In this document: piece after piece, positions 20,100 to 27,961 of the stretch
Layout: every line of letters begins with the position of its first letter
Position numbering within the stretch: the first letter of the stretch is position 1
Position numbers and translations under genes: made by a program
The notes under the pieces: model-generated
Database searches by the model: none
The model's input: the letters and a program-made list of their open reading frames with translations, nothing else
What the model was told of the DNA's origin: nothing
Assembly (NCBI GenBank): GCA_018660305.1
Contig: JABJKO010000013.1
Location: forward strand, 1-39,507
DNA from: Rhodospirillaceae bacterium
GTDB lineage: Bacteria > Pseudomonadota > Alphaproteobacteria > MPNO01 > UBA2964
Length of the DNA stretch: 39,507 bases
Direction of reading: 5' to 3'

Positions 20100-20128
20100 A
20101 ACGCTGACCCGGATTTCATAGCAATACC

Positions 20129-21547
20129 ATGCCCGTCAAAATTCTGATGCCCGCCCTGTCACCGACCATGACCGAGGGGAATCTCGCGACTTGGCACAAG
20201 AAAGAGGGCGACTCCATTGCGTCCGGCGATGTCCTGGCCGAAATCGAAACCGACAAGGCGACCATGGAGGTCGAGGCCGTCGAAGAAGGGACTCTCGGAA
20301 AGATACTGGTGCCGGATGGCACCGAAAGCGTTCAGGTCAACACGGTCATCGGATTGATCCTGGAAGACGGCGAAGATTCCGCTTCACTGGAGGGCGCCGA
20401 GGCTTCTCCGCCGCCACCTTCCGCGGCACCGGCTCCGGAACCTGCAGCAACCATAGCCCCGGCGGCTCCGGCGATCACGTCCGGGGACGTCTCTGCAACG
20501 CCCCTGGCCAAACGCATGGCGGCACAGGCGGGACTTGAAATTGCATCGATCCCGGGGACGGGCGCACGCGGTAAAATCACCCGCGCCGATGTGGAACTGG
20601 CCATGGGTGGCAGCAATGGTGTGGCGCCGGCTTCCGCCGCTGCCCCCGTAGCGGCGGCAACCGGTGACCGGATTTTCGTCAGCCCCCTGGCACGCCGCAT
20701 GGCAGCGGAAGCAGGCATCGATTTAGCCGCAATCGCAGGAACCGGCCCCGGAGGCCGGATCGTCAAGGCGGATGTAACCAGGGCGCAGGCATCGCCGCCT
20801 GCCGCTGCGGCGGCCGCTCCGGCGCCCGCGGGCTCTGCACCGGCAGAGGCTGCGATCGGCGACGATTACGAGATCCTGCCCATGAGTACCATGCGCAAGG
20901 TCGTCGCCGAGCGGATGGTGCATTCCAAATCCAACGTGCCGCATTTCTATCTCACCGTCGATTGCGAGATCGATGAACTTCTCAAAGTCCGCTCGCACCT
21001 CAACGAACGTCTCGAAGACGGTAAGCTGTCGGTCAATGATTTTGTCATTCGGGCCTGCGCCATGGCCCTGATGGAAGTCCCCGAAGCCAATGCCGGTTGG
21101 GAAGGCGAGGGGCAGATGCGGCGCTACAACACCGCAAACATCTCCATCGCGGTGGCGCTTGATGAAGGCCTGATCACGCCGATCATCCGGCACGCCGAAC
21201 AAAAAGGCCTGGCGCAAATTTCCGCGGATATGAAAGACCTCGCCACACGGGCCAAGGATGGCAAGCTGATGCCCGAGGAATATCAGGGCGGATCCTTCTC
21301 CATCTCCAATCTCGGCATGTTCGGCATCAAACAATTCGATGCCGTCATCAACGAGCCGCAGGGGGCTATCCTGGCGGTGGGCGCGGGCGAACCGCGGCCG
21401 GTCGTGAAGAATGGCGAACTGGCCGTGGCGACGGTGATGAGTTGCACATTGTCCTGCGATCACCGGGTGGTTGATGGTGCGACGGGCGCGAAACTACTGA
21501 GCGCCATCAAACGGCTGATCGAATATCCGCCGGCAATGCTGCTCTAA
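20129..21547 (+). CDS. pdhC: PdhC, dihydrolipoamide acetyltransferase (E2) with two peripheral-subunit-binding domains
   Basis: E2 forms the core of the complex and transfers acetyl groups to CoA. In the 472 residues I read a lipoyl domain (1-80, Lys43), an Ala/Pro linker, a first peripheral-subunit-binding domain (about 122-158: ATPLAKRMAAQAGLEIASIP then GARGKITRADV), a linker, and a second (about 184-220: VSPLARRMAAEAGIDLAAIA then GPGGRIVKADV). The catalytic domain follows (about 245-472), with the active-site His-Asp in SCDHRVVDG and ISNLGMFG. Most E2 proteins have a single binding domain, so the duplication is notable. No frameshift is apparent. Confidence 0.95.
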   Translation: MPVKILMPALSPTMTEGNLATWHKKEGDSIASGDVLAEIETDKATMEVEAVEEGTLGKILVPDGTESVQVNTVIGLILEDGEDSASLEGAEASPPPPSAAPAPEPAATIAPAAPAITSGDVSATPLAKRMAAQAGLEIASIPGTGARGKITRADVELAMGGSNGVAPASAAAPVAAATGDRIFVSPLARRMAAEAGIDLAAIAGTGPGGRIVKADVTRAQASPPAAAAAAPAPAGSAPAEAAIGDDYEILPMSTMRKVVAERMVHSKSNVPHFYLTVDCEIDELLKVRSHLNERLEDGKLSVNDFVIRACAMALMEVPEANAGWEGEGQMRRYNTANISIAVALDEGLITPIIRHAEQKGLAQISADMKDLATRAKDGKLMPEEYQGGSFSISNLGMFGIKQFDAVINEPQGAILAVGAGEPRPVVKNGELAVATVMSCTLSCDHRVVDGATGAKLLSAIKRLIEYPPAMLL

Positions 21548-21649
21548 CCATCCATTGTCCCGGCGCCCCCTCGACATTACTTACGTAGGATAGCGTTAAC
21601 CATATTCTGCGAGCAGTTGCGTGCAGGTCTCTAGGGTTGGAAGAAATTC

Positions 21650-23041
21650 ATGGCAGACAACTTTGATACAGTGATTATTGGCGGCGGACCGGGCGGTTAT
21701 GTGGCGGCGATCCGGGCAAGCCAGCTTGGCATGAAAACCGCCGTCGTCGAGGCGGAACATCTCGGTGGCATCTGTCTCAATTGGGGTTGTATTCCCACCA
21801 AGGCGCTTCTGCGCAGTTCGGAAATCCATCACATCCTGCACGGGCTCGATGAGTTCGGCCTTTCGGCCAGCAACATATCCTTCGATATTGGAAAAATCGT
21901 CGCCCGGTCGCGCAAGGTGGCCAGGCAACTCAATGCCGGCGTTACTCATCTTCTCAAGAAGAACAAGGTGACGGTCTATGACGGCCGCGGGCAGCTTGCC
22001 GGGCCTGGGACGGTTTCTGTCGAGACCAAGGACGGCGCGGTCGAAATCAAGGCCACCAACATCATCCTCGCCACCGGCGCAAGGGCGCGGACGCTGCCGG
22101 GCATGGAGCCGGACGGCAAGACCATCTGGACCTACCGCGAGGCCATGGTGCCAGACGCCATGCCCAAATCCCTGCTGGTGGTAGGCTCCGGCGCCATCGG
22201 CATGGAGTTCGCCAGCTTCTACCGGGATCTGGGAGCCGAAGTGACCGTCGTCGAAGTGCTGGACCGCGTATTGCCGGTGGAGGATGCCGATATTTCCGCG
22301 CTCGCCCTGAAGTCGTTCCGTGATCAGGGCATGACCATCCACACGGGTGTGACGGTCAAAGGCCTGAAGAGCGGCGCGGATAATGTGACCGCCACCGTTG
22401 AAACCGCCGAAGGGAGCCAGGACATCACCGTGGACCGGGTTATCCTTGCTGTCGGTATCGTTGGCAATGTGGAGGATATCGGTCTTGAGGGCACGAAAAT
22501 CGAGGTGGACCGGGCCCATATCGTCATCGATCAATGGATGGCGACGGGAGAGCCGGGTGTTTACGCCATCGGCGATGTGGTCGGCCCGCCGTGGCTGGCC
22601 CATAAGGCGAGCCATGAAGGTGTGATCTGTGTCGAACACATTGCCGGGCTCGATACTCACCCGCTGGACACCTCCAACATTCCCGGCTGTACGTACTGTC
22701 GGCCGCAAATCGCCAGCGTGGGCCTGACCGAAGAAGCGGCGAAGGAACAGGGCTACGAGGTAAAGATCGGCAAGTTCCCGTTTGTCGGCAACGGCAAGGC
22801 CATCGCTCTCGGCGATACCAATGGCCTGACCAAGACCGTATTCGATGCCAAGACCGGCGCGTTGCTGGGGGCCCACATGATCGGGCCGGAAGTCACCGAG
22901 ATGATTCAGGGCTATGTGATCGCCCGGACAACCGAGGCCACCGAGGCCGAGCTGATGCATACGGTCTTCGCCCATCCGACCATATCGGAGACCATGCATG
23001 AGGCAGTCCTTGACGCATACGGGCAGGTCATCCATTTCTAA
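21650..23041 (+). CDS. lpdA: Lpd, dihydrolipoyl dehydrogenase (E3)
   Basis: E3 re-oxidises dihydrolipoamide on E2 (and on PdhB) with FAD and NAD. The 463-residue flavoprotein has the FAD-binding IIGGGPGGYVAA near the N-terminus, the redox disulfide Cys42/Cys47 in GGICLNWGCIPTKALL, the NAD-binding VVGSGAIGMEFASFY, the FAD site YAIGDVVGPPWLAHKA, and the C-terminal His-Glu in HPTISETMHEAV. The ATG at 21650 follows GGAAG. It is 102 bp from pdhC and 21 bp before lipA. Confidence 0.97.
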   Translation: MADNFDTVIIGGGPGGYVAAIRASQLGMKTAVVEAEHLGGICLNWGCIPTKALLRSSEIHHILHGLDEFGLSASNISFDIGKIVARSRKVARQLNAGVTHLLKKNKVTVYDGRGQLAGPGTVSVETKDGAVEIKATNIILATGARARTLPGMEPDGKTIWTYREAMVPDAMPKSLLVVGSGAIGMEFASFYRDLGAEVTVVEVLDRVLPVEDADISALALKSFRDQGMTIHTGVTVKGLKSGADNVTATVETAEGSQDITVDRVILAVGIVGNVEDIGLEGTKIEVDRAHIVIDQWMATGEPGVYAIGDVVGPPWLAHKASHEGVICVEHIAGLDTHPLDTSNIPGCTYCRPQIASVGLTEEAAKEQGYEVKIGKFPFVGNGKAIALGDTNGLTKTVFDAKTGALLGAHMIGPEVTEMIQGYVIARTTEATEAELMHTVFAHPTISETMHEAVLDAYGQVIHF

Positions 23042-23062
23042 GGCATAGGATAACCGCCTGAT

Positions 23063-24031
23063 ATGACCGCACCTGTCGAAAATATTCGCCCCCGCCATCC
23101 GGAAAAGGCCAGGAATCCGGATAGCCCGTCGCCGCGCAAGCCGTCGTGGATCCGGGTCAAGGCACCCACGTCGCCGGAATATCTCAAGACCCGCGACCTC
23201 ATGCGCGAGCTCAAGCTCAATACGGTGTGCGAGGAAGCCGCCTGTCCCAATATCGGCGAATGCTGGTCGCAGCGTCACGCCACCATGATGATCCTGGGCA
23301 GTGTCTGTACCCGGGCCTGCGCCTTCTGCAACGTGGCGACGGGCCTGCCCGACCGGCTGGATCCCCATGAGCCTGAAAGAGTCGGCGAGGCCGTCGGCCG
23401 TCTCGGGTTGCGTCATATTGTGATCACCTCGGTCGACCGCGACGATCTCGACGATGGCGGCGCCGATCATTTCGCCCGGGTTATCCGCAGCATTCGCGCG
23501 GCGGCGCCGGGCACCACCATCGAGGTGCTGACCCCGGATTTCCTGCGCAAGGACGGCGCCCTTGAGGTGGTGGTGGAGGCACGGCCCGATGTGTTCAACC
23601 ATAATCTGGAGACCGTGCCCAAGCTTTACCCGGCGGTACGGCCCGGCGCGCGCTATTTCCATTCCCTGCGCCTGCTCGACCGGGTGAAGGCGCTGGACCC
23701 GACCATTTTCACCAAATCCGGGCTTATGGTCGGGTTGGGCGAAGAAAAGCAGGAAGTCATGCAGGTGATGGATGATCTGCGCTGCGCCGACGTGGATTTC
23801 CTGACCATCGGCCAGTATCTGCAGCCGACCCCGAAGCATCATCCCCTCGACCGCTTCATCACCCCGGCAGAGTTCGAGGACTACAGTTCCCTTGCCAAGG
23901 CCAGGGGATTCTTGCTTGTATCCGCGACACCGTTGACCCGCTCGTCCTATCACGCCGACCGCGACTTTGAGTTGTTGCGCGAGGCCCGTACCAGAGCGCA
24001 AGAGAAAGCCAAGGAAAAGAGTAGCGTCTGA
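23063..24031 (+). CDS. lipA: LipA, lipoyl synthase
   Basis: LipA is a radical-SAM enzyme that inserts two sulfurs into octanoyl chains on lipoyl domains, making the cofactor used by PdhB and PdhC just upstream. The 322-residue protein has the auxiliary cluster cysteines Cys56, Cys61 and Cys67 (in [13 protein letters not shown]) and the radical-SAM motif Cys82-x3-Cys86-x2-Cys89 (CTRACAFC). The C-terminal TRSSYHAD carries the serine that ligates the auxiliary cluster. LipB, needed to supply octanoyl groups, is not in the window. Confidence 0.97.
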   Translation: MTAPVENIRPRHPEKARNPDSPSPRKPSWIRVKAPTSPEYLKTRDLMRELKLNTVCEEAACPNIGECWSQRHATMMILGSVCTRACAFCNVATGLPDRLDPHEPERVGEAVGRLGLRHIVITSVDRDDLDDGGADHFARVIRSIRAAAPGTTIEVLTPDFLRKDGALEVVVEARPDVFNHNLETVPKLYPAVRPGARYFHSLRLLDRVKALDPTIFTKSGLMVGLGEEKQEVMQVMDDLRCADVDFLTIGQYLQPTPKHHPLDRFITPAEFEDYSSLAKARGFLLVSATPLTRSSYHADRDFELLREARTRAQEKAKEKSSV

Positions 24032-24033
24032 GT

Positions 24034-24501
24034 ATGCCCACACACGCGGAACAGAAGTTGCTGCCCTATGCGCCGGAGAAGCTGTTCGACCTGGTCGCCG
24101 ATATCGGAGCCTATCCCGAGTTTCTGCCCTGGTGTGTCGGCGCCCGTGTCCTCCGGCGCGAAGACAATGTGGTCTATGCCGATCTGATTATCGGCTTCAA
24201 GATGGTCCGCGAAACCTTTACCTCGAAAGTGACGCTGAACCGGCCGGGCCGTATTGATGTGGAATATCAAAAAGGCCCTTTCAAGCATTTGAAAAACCAT
24301 TGGGAATTCAAATCGCACCCCGAGGGCTGTACGATCGATTTCTATATCGATTTCGAATTCCGCTCGCGTCTCCTGCGGACCCTCATCGAACCTCTGTTCC
24401 ACGAAGCCGTCCGCCGCATGGTCGCCGCCTTCGAAACCCGAGCAAAAGCAATCCATGGGGCTCCGGACGCGATACCCGACAGTCCGAGGCCGGTGTCGTA
24501 A
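24034..24501 (+). CDS. COQ10/RatA-like START-domain protein (SRPBCC fold)
   Basis: The 155-residue protein is a small hydrophobic-ligand-binding START/Bet v 1 fold. It has the family stretches YAPEKLFDLVADI, YPEFLPWCVGARV, GFKMVRETFTSKV, GPFKHLKNHWEF and LFHEAVRRMVAAFETRA. Mitochondrial Coq10 binds ubiquinone and helps its function in respiration. E. coli RatA was described as a toxin acting on ribosomes, a role not to be assumed here. The gene starts 2 bp after the lipA stop (TGAGTATG), the usual alphaproteobacterial pairing, and ends the plus-strand operon. Which of the two roles applies cannot be read from sequence; Coq10-like is more likely. Confidence 0.9.
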   Translation: MPTHAEQKLLPYAPEKLFDLVADIGAYPEFLPWCVGARVLRREDNVVYADLIIGFKMVRETFTSKVTLNRPGRIDVEYQKGPFKHLKNHWEFKSHPEGCTIDFYIDFEFRSRLLRTLIEPLFHEAVRRMVAAFETRAKAIHGAPDAIPDSPRPVS

Positions 24502-24536
24502 GAACCGTCATTATTGCTCTCGGTTCTGTACTCAAT

Positions 24537-24723
24537 TGTCATCCCGGACGTTAGGAACGCCCGAAAACCGCAGGTTTTCGCTAGCGGACCTTACGATCCG
24601 GGAACCAGACGGCCTCGCCATCTGACAGGAACCTGGATCCCGGATCACTGACTTTCCTTGCCAAATTTTATCCCCGCGTCCGCGGGGACAAAGATTTGGA
24701 GAAAAGTCGCCTCCGGGATGACA
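24537..24723. repeat. Intergenic element with 12-bp perfect terminal inverted repeats and internal hairpins
   Basis: TGTCATCCCGGA (24537-24548) is the exact reverse complement of TCCGGGATGACA (24712-24723). Inside are three perfect stems: CGAAAACC/GGTTTTCG (24562-24580), GATCCGGGA/TCCCGGATC (24595-24603 and 24638-24646), and TCCCCGCG/CGCGGGGA (24671-24688). There is no open frame. It fills the gap between two convergent genes, the COQ10-like gene and cinA, and resembles dispersed extragenic palindromic or miniature-transposon-like repeats of alphaproteobacteria. It could also act as a bidirectional terminator. No clear target-site duplication flanks it. Confidence 0.7.
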
Positions 24724-24750
24724 TTGGGAGATATTAATTGAATCCGGACC

Positions 24751-25239
24751 CTAGTTGGCCGCCTCGATCATCATCTTGAGCGCCTGTAACACGGACGCCT
24801 CGCGCACCGCGTTGCGGTCGCCGGGGAAAACCTCGTGATACAGAACCGTATGGTGCCCGTCTCGGGCGCAGGCGAAGTGTACCAGACCGACGGGCTTGGT
24901 TTCGGTGCCGCCGCCGGGTCCAGCGACGCCGGTGAGGGAGACGGCGATCTGTGCGTTGGAATTTTGCACGCCGCCCTCGGCCATGGCCCGGGCCACCTCG
25001 CCGCTGACCGCGCCGTGGGCCTCGATAAGTTCCAGGGGGACGCCCACCAGTTCGTTCTTGGCCTCGTTGCTGTAGGTGACAAAGCCGCGATCAAGGACAT
25101 CGGAAGATCCCGATACCGCGGTGATGCAGGCGGACACCAGACCGCCGGTGCAGGATTCGACGGTGGCGACCATGAGGCCGGCATCCCGGCAGGTCTCGAT
25201 GAGTTCCGCCGCGCGGTCGAAAGCTTCCTGTTCCAGCAT
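24751..25239 (-). CDS. CinA C-terminal domain protein, probable nicotinamide-nucleotide amidase
   Basis: The 162-residue protein consists only of the CinA C-terminal domain, which in PncC-type enzymes deamidates NMN to NaMN in pyridine nucleotide salvage. Family motifs visible are ATVESCTGGLVSACIT, VLDRGFVTYSNEAKNELVGV and LTGVAGPGGGTETKPVGLV. It lacks the N-terminal MoaB-like COG1058 domain of full CinA. It is the last gene of the ispDF-pgpA-cinA operon, 8 bp after pgpA. Activity on NMN is inferred from the family. Confidence 0.92.
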   Translation of the reverse strand: MLEQEAFDRAAELIETCRDAGLMVATVESCTGGLVSACITAVSGSSDVLDRGFVTYSNEAKNELVGVPLELIEAHGAVSGEVARAMAEGGVQNSNAQIAVSLTGVAGPGGGTETKPVGLVHFACARDGHHTVLYHEVFPGDRNAVREASVLQALKMMIEAAN

Positions 25240-25247
25240 GAGCGCCC

Positions 25248-25736
25248 CTAATTCAGCAGTAACACCAGCCCGTATAGCAGGGCCCAGGCATATATCCCGG
25301 CAAAGATATCATCAAGCATGATGCCGAACCCACCCTTGACGTTCAGATCCGCCCAGGAGGCCGGCCAGGGTTTTAAAATGTCGGTGATGCGAAACAGCAC
25401 GAAGGCGGCAAAGAAAAAGCCAAGGGACAAAGGGGCCGCGGTCAGAACCAGGCATTGCGCGGCAACCTCGTCGATAACGATGGCGCCGGGATCCGCGTCG
25501 TTTGTCCGTCTCGCGTAGATGGCGCTCGACCAGCAGCCAACGAGGAATATCACCAGCCCGAGTGCGGCCAGTTCCAGGGGGCCATAAAATTTGAGCGTGT
25601 ACCAGGCGAGGGGCAGGGCGGCTAAGGAGCCCCAGGTTCCGGGCGCGCCGGGGAGAAGCCCCACACCGAACCAGGTCGAGGACAGGCAGACCGGGTGCCA
25701 GAATGACAGACCCCGGGGCAGGGAGCGACCTTGCAT
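25248..25736 (-). CDS. pgpA: PgpA, phosphatidylglycerophosphatase A
   Basis: PgpA dephosphorylates phosphatidylglycerol phosphate at the inner membrane to give phosphatidylglycerol. The 162-residue protein has about four hydrophobic segments and the family motifs GVGLLPGAPGTWGSLAALPL, DPGAIVIDEVAAQ, FRITDILKPWPA and GGFGIMLDDIFAGIYA. It lies 14 bp downstream of ispDF. Confidence 0.94.
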   Translation of the reverse strand: MQGRSLPRGLSFWHPVCLSSTWFGVGLLPGAPGTWGSLAALPLAWYTLKFYGPLELAALGLVIFLVGCWSSAIYARRTNDADPGAIVIDEVAAQCLVLTAAPLSLGFFFAAFVLFRITDILKPWPASWADLNVKGGFGIMLDDIFAGIYAWALLYGLVLLLN

Positions 25737-25750
25737 ATGGTGTATTGTCC

Positions 25751-26914
25751 TCAGTTGGGCGGCAGCATGACGGACGCGACAGCCTGTGCCGCTATGCCCT
25801 CGCGCCGCCCGGTAAAGCCAAGCCCTTCGGTAGTGGTCGCCTTCACACTGACGGCGGACACATCGATGGAGAGAATTTCGGCAATGCGCTGCCGCATGGC
25901 ATCGCGGTGTGGTCCAATTTTCGGGCTCTCACATATCAGCGTAACGTCCACATTGGCAATGGCGCCGTTGCGGTCGGCGATTAATTTTCCTGCGTGCTTT
26001 AAAAAATCCGCCGAATCCCCATCGCGCCATTGGGGGTCGCCCGGTGGGAAATGCGCCCCGATATCACCGTCGCCGATGGCACCCAGCAGCGCATCGGTGA
26101 GGGCATGCAAGCCGGCATCCGCATCGGAATGGCCTTCCAGCGCTTTTTCATGGGCAATGCGGACGCCGCACAGCATGACGTGATCGCCGGCGCAGAATTC
26201 ATGGACATCGAAGCCGAACCCAACACGGCTGATGGCCGGCCGGCCACCCAGAAGCTGGGCGACGCGGTTCATGTCTTCGGGGGTGGTGATCTTGATATTG
26301 TCCTCGCTGCCCGTCACCAGCGCCACCGCAAGTCCGGCGTTCTCGGCGATCATGGAATCGTCTGTCATCTCATTGCCCCGCGCCTTGTCATGGGCCGCCA
26401 AAATATCCTGAAAGCGGAATGCCTGGGGGGTCTGTGCACGCCACAGGCCGCTGCGGTCGATTGTATCGGCGATGGTGCCGCCATCGGCAGAGGCGCGCTT
26501 GAGGGTGTCGTTGACCGGCAGGGCCGGGATGGCGCCGGGATTGTCTTTCAACGCCTTGAGAGTCCGGTCGATGATCCCGGAATCGGGAAACGGGCGTGCC
26601 CCATCGTGGATCAGCACATGATCGGGGGAGAGGTCCTGCAGGCTTTCCAGTCCCCGGCAGGTGGATTCCTGCCGTGTCGCGCCGCCGCTGGCCGGTGGCA
26701 GAAGTGGGACACCGCTAAAGGCATCATCGTAAAGCGGTCTGTCTTCGGGGCGCAGGACCACCCGCACATGATCGACCGAGGGATGGGCGAGAAACGCGTC
26801 CACCGCGTGGCGCAGCACGATGCGGTCTCCCAGCACCTGATATTGTTTGGGTATGTCTCCGCCAAACCGGCTTCCGCTGCCGCCGGCGAGGATCAGTGCC
26901 GCACAGCCGGTCAA
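25751..26914 (-). CDS. ispDF: IspDF, bifunctional MEP-pathway enzyme (CMP transferase and cyclase)
   Basis: This 387-residue fusion carries out two non-consecutive steps of isoprenoid synthesis. The IspD domain (about residues 1-222) attaches CMP to MEP; it shows [30 protein letters not shown] LIHDGARPF, and [11 protein letters not shown]. The IspF domain (about 228-387) forms MEcPP, with metal ligands Asp236 and His238 (GFDVHEF), [20 protein letters not shown] and the C-terminal [12 protein letters not shown]. IspDF fusions are frequent in alphaproteobacteria. The start appears to be TTG at 26914, with AGGA 5 nt upstream; a nearby ATG is out of frame and runs into a stop. It provides precursors for ubiquinone and undecaprenyl phosphate. 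Confidence 0.96.
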   Translation of the reverse strand: MTGCAALILAGGSGSRFGGDIPKQYQVLGDRIVLRHAVDAFLAHPSVDHVRVVLRPEDRPLYDDAFSGVPLLPPASGGATRQESTCRGLESLQDLSPDHVLIHDGARPFPDSGIIDRTLKALKDNPGAIPALPVNDTLKRASADGGTIADTIDRSGLWRAQTPQAFRFQDILAAHDKARGNEMTDDSMIAENAGLAVALVTGSEDNIKITTPEDMNRVAQLLGGRPAISRVGFGFDVHEFCAGDHVMLCGVRIAHEKALEGHSDADAGLHALTDALLGAIGDGDIGAHFPPGDPQWRDGDSADFLKHAGKLIADRNGAIANVDVTLICESPKIGPHRDAMRQRIAEILSIDVSAVSVKATTTEGLGFTGRREGIAAQAVASVMLPPN

Positions 26915-26919
26915 TCGAT

Positions 26920-26923
26920 TCCT
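26920..26923 (-). promoter_or_regulatory. Ribosome binding site for the TTG start of ispDF
   Basis: The minus strand reads AGGA, 5 nt before the TTG at 26914, which starts the conserved IspD N-terminus. No in-frame ATG or GTG is found just upstream. Confidence 0.5.
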
Positions 26924-27050
26924 CGCATGAATGTGCCGTTCCGCTTGTCAGGACCCGAACGTACTGCCGCCAAGGCACCTTGCCAAGCCATCCTGATTCG
27001 ACTTCCAACCCCGGATGCTTTTGCCGAAGAGGCTGATATAGTCCCCCACA

Positions 27051-27851
27051 ATGGAAACCATGACCCTGCTTTCTCTCTCGGCGCTTATCGCCCTGTTGCC
27101 GGCTGCCATTCTGCCTTACCGCGGTGGCGGCGGGCGGGATGCCATGTTCTGGATGCTTCTGCTGGTGTCCATAGCAGGCCCGCTGGTTCTGGTGATTGTC
27201 GCCTTTGCGCCGGGCTGGCGTACAGGTCTGGCGCCCGCCCTGTGGGTAACGGTGGCCGCGACCATCGGTATCTATGCGCTGGTCGCCGCCTTTGCCCGGG
27301 AGGGGTGGCGCCTGGCTGCCCTCCTGTATCCCTATCTGTTCATCCTCGGACTCATTGCGACAATCTGGCAGGGACAGACCGGACGCGCCATGGCGGACCA
27401 TGCGCCGACACAATGGATCTACTGGCATATCGCCTTTTCGCTGGCCACTTACGCGGTGTTGACCCTCGCCGCCGTCGCCGGTGTGTGTGCCTTCCTCCAG
27501 GAGCGCGCCCTGAAGGCCAAAAAAGAAACCATCATGACCCGAACTCTGCCCTCCCTTTCATCGGCGGAGGGCCTTGAGCTGACGCTTCTGGGGCTGACAG
27601 CGATAATCCTGCTACTGGGGCTCCTGACCGGCATGGCGGTCCAGTATTTCGAGTCCGGTGTTCTGCTTATCGTGAACCATAAGACATTGTTTTCACTGGC
27701 CACTTTGGCGATTGTGGTCATTCTTCTTGTGGCCCGCCGTACCAGCGGATTGCGCGGGCGGAAGGCGGCACGGCTGGTTCTGCTGGCCTATCTTCTTCTC
27801 ACCATTGCCTATCCCGGCGTGAAGTTCGTCACCGACGTTCTGATCGCCTGA
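27051..27851 (+). CDS. Polytopic membrane protein related to the CcsA/HemX (YpjD) family
   Basis: The 266-residue protein has about eight hydrophobic helices. The middle part has a conserved-type histidine in YWHIAFSLATYAVLTLAAVAG followed by FLQERALKAKK. A later His sits in LLIVNHKTLFSLA. This pattern fits the YpjD/HemX branch of the CcsA cytochrome c assembly family, but the WWD signature of true haem exporters is not seen, so a cytochrome c role is uncertain. The ATG at 27051 (or 27060) is not preceded by a clear ribosome site. It is divergent from ispDF and 110 bp before dusB. YpjD is usually found beside ffh, so this place is unusual. Confidence 0.7.
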   Translation: METMTLLSLSALIALLPAAILPYRGGGGRDAMFWMLLLVSIAGPLVLVIVAFAPGWRTGLAPALWVTVAATIGIYALVAAFAREGWRLAALLYPYLFILGLIATIWQGQTGRAMADHAPTQWIYWHIAFSLATYAVLTLAAVAGVCAFLQERALKAKKETIMTRTLPSLSSAEGLELTLLGLTAIILLLGLLTGMAVQYFESGVLLIVNHKTLFSLATLAIVVILLVARRTSGLRGRKAARLVLLAYLLLTIAYPGVKFVTDVLIA

Positions 27852-27910
27852 CGAATCTTCGGTCAATATTTCGCCGGAGAACAGGAAAACTGTTGTATAA
27901 ATACATCAGT

Positions 27911-27926
27911 TGGCGGTAGTTTCGCC
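27911..27926 (+). promoter_or_regulatory. Possible sigma-54 (-24/-12) promoter before dusB-ntrBC
   Basis: TGGCGGTAGTTTCGCC has the GG (27912-27913) and GC (27924-27925) of a sigma-54 promoter at the required 10-nt spacing, and TGGC at the -24 element matches the consensus. The rest is imperfect (TTCGC rather than TTGC). It would start transcripts near 27937, about 25 nt before dusB. The same bases also form a GGCG/CGCC hairpin. Confidence 0.3.
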
Positions 27927-27961
27927 TTTAATTTAATCACCTTAATCAGACTGCCTGAGAA

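Noticed and set aside
21596..24043. 815-codon open frame on the minus strand opposite lpd and lipA
   Set aside because: It lies fully antisense to two clear enzyme genes, has the low-complexity Arg/Gly/His-rich look of a codon-bias shadow in GC-rich DNA, and shows no recognisable domain. Its length comes from the rarity of stops opposite biased codons.
26030..27577. 515-codon open frame on the plus strand opposite ispDF and overlapping the CcsA-like gene
   Set aside because: It is antisense to the IspF and IspD domains, which carry all catalytic motifs, and then continues out of frame in the next gene. No family features are visible.
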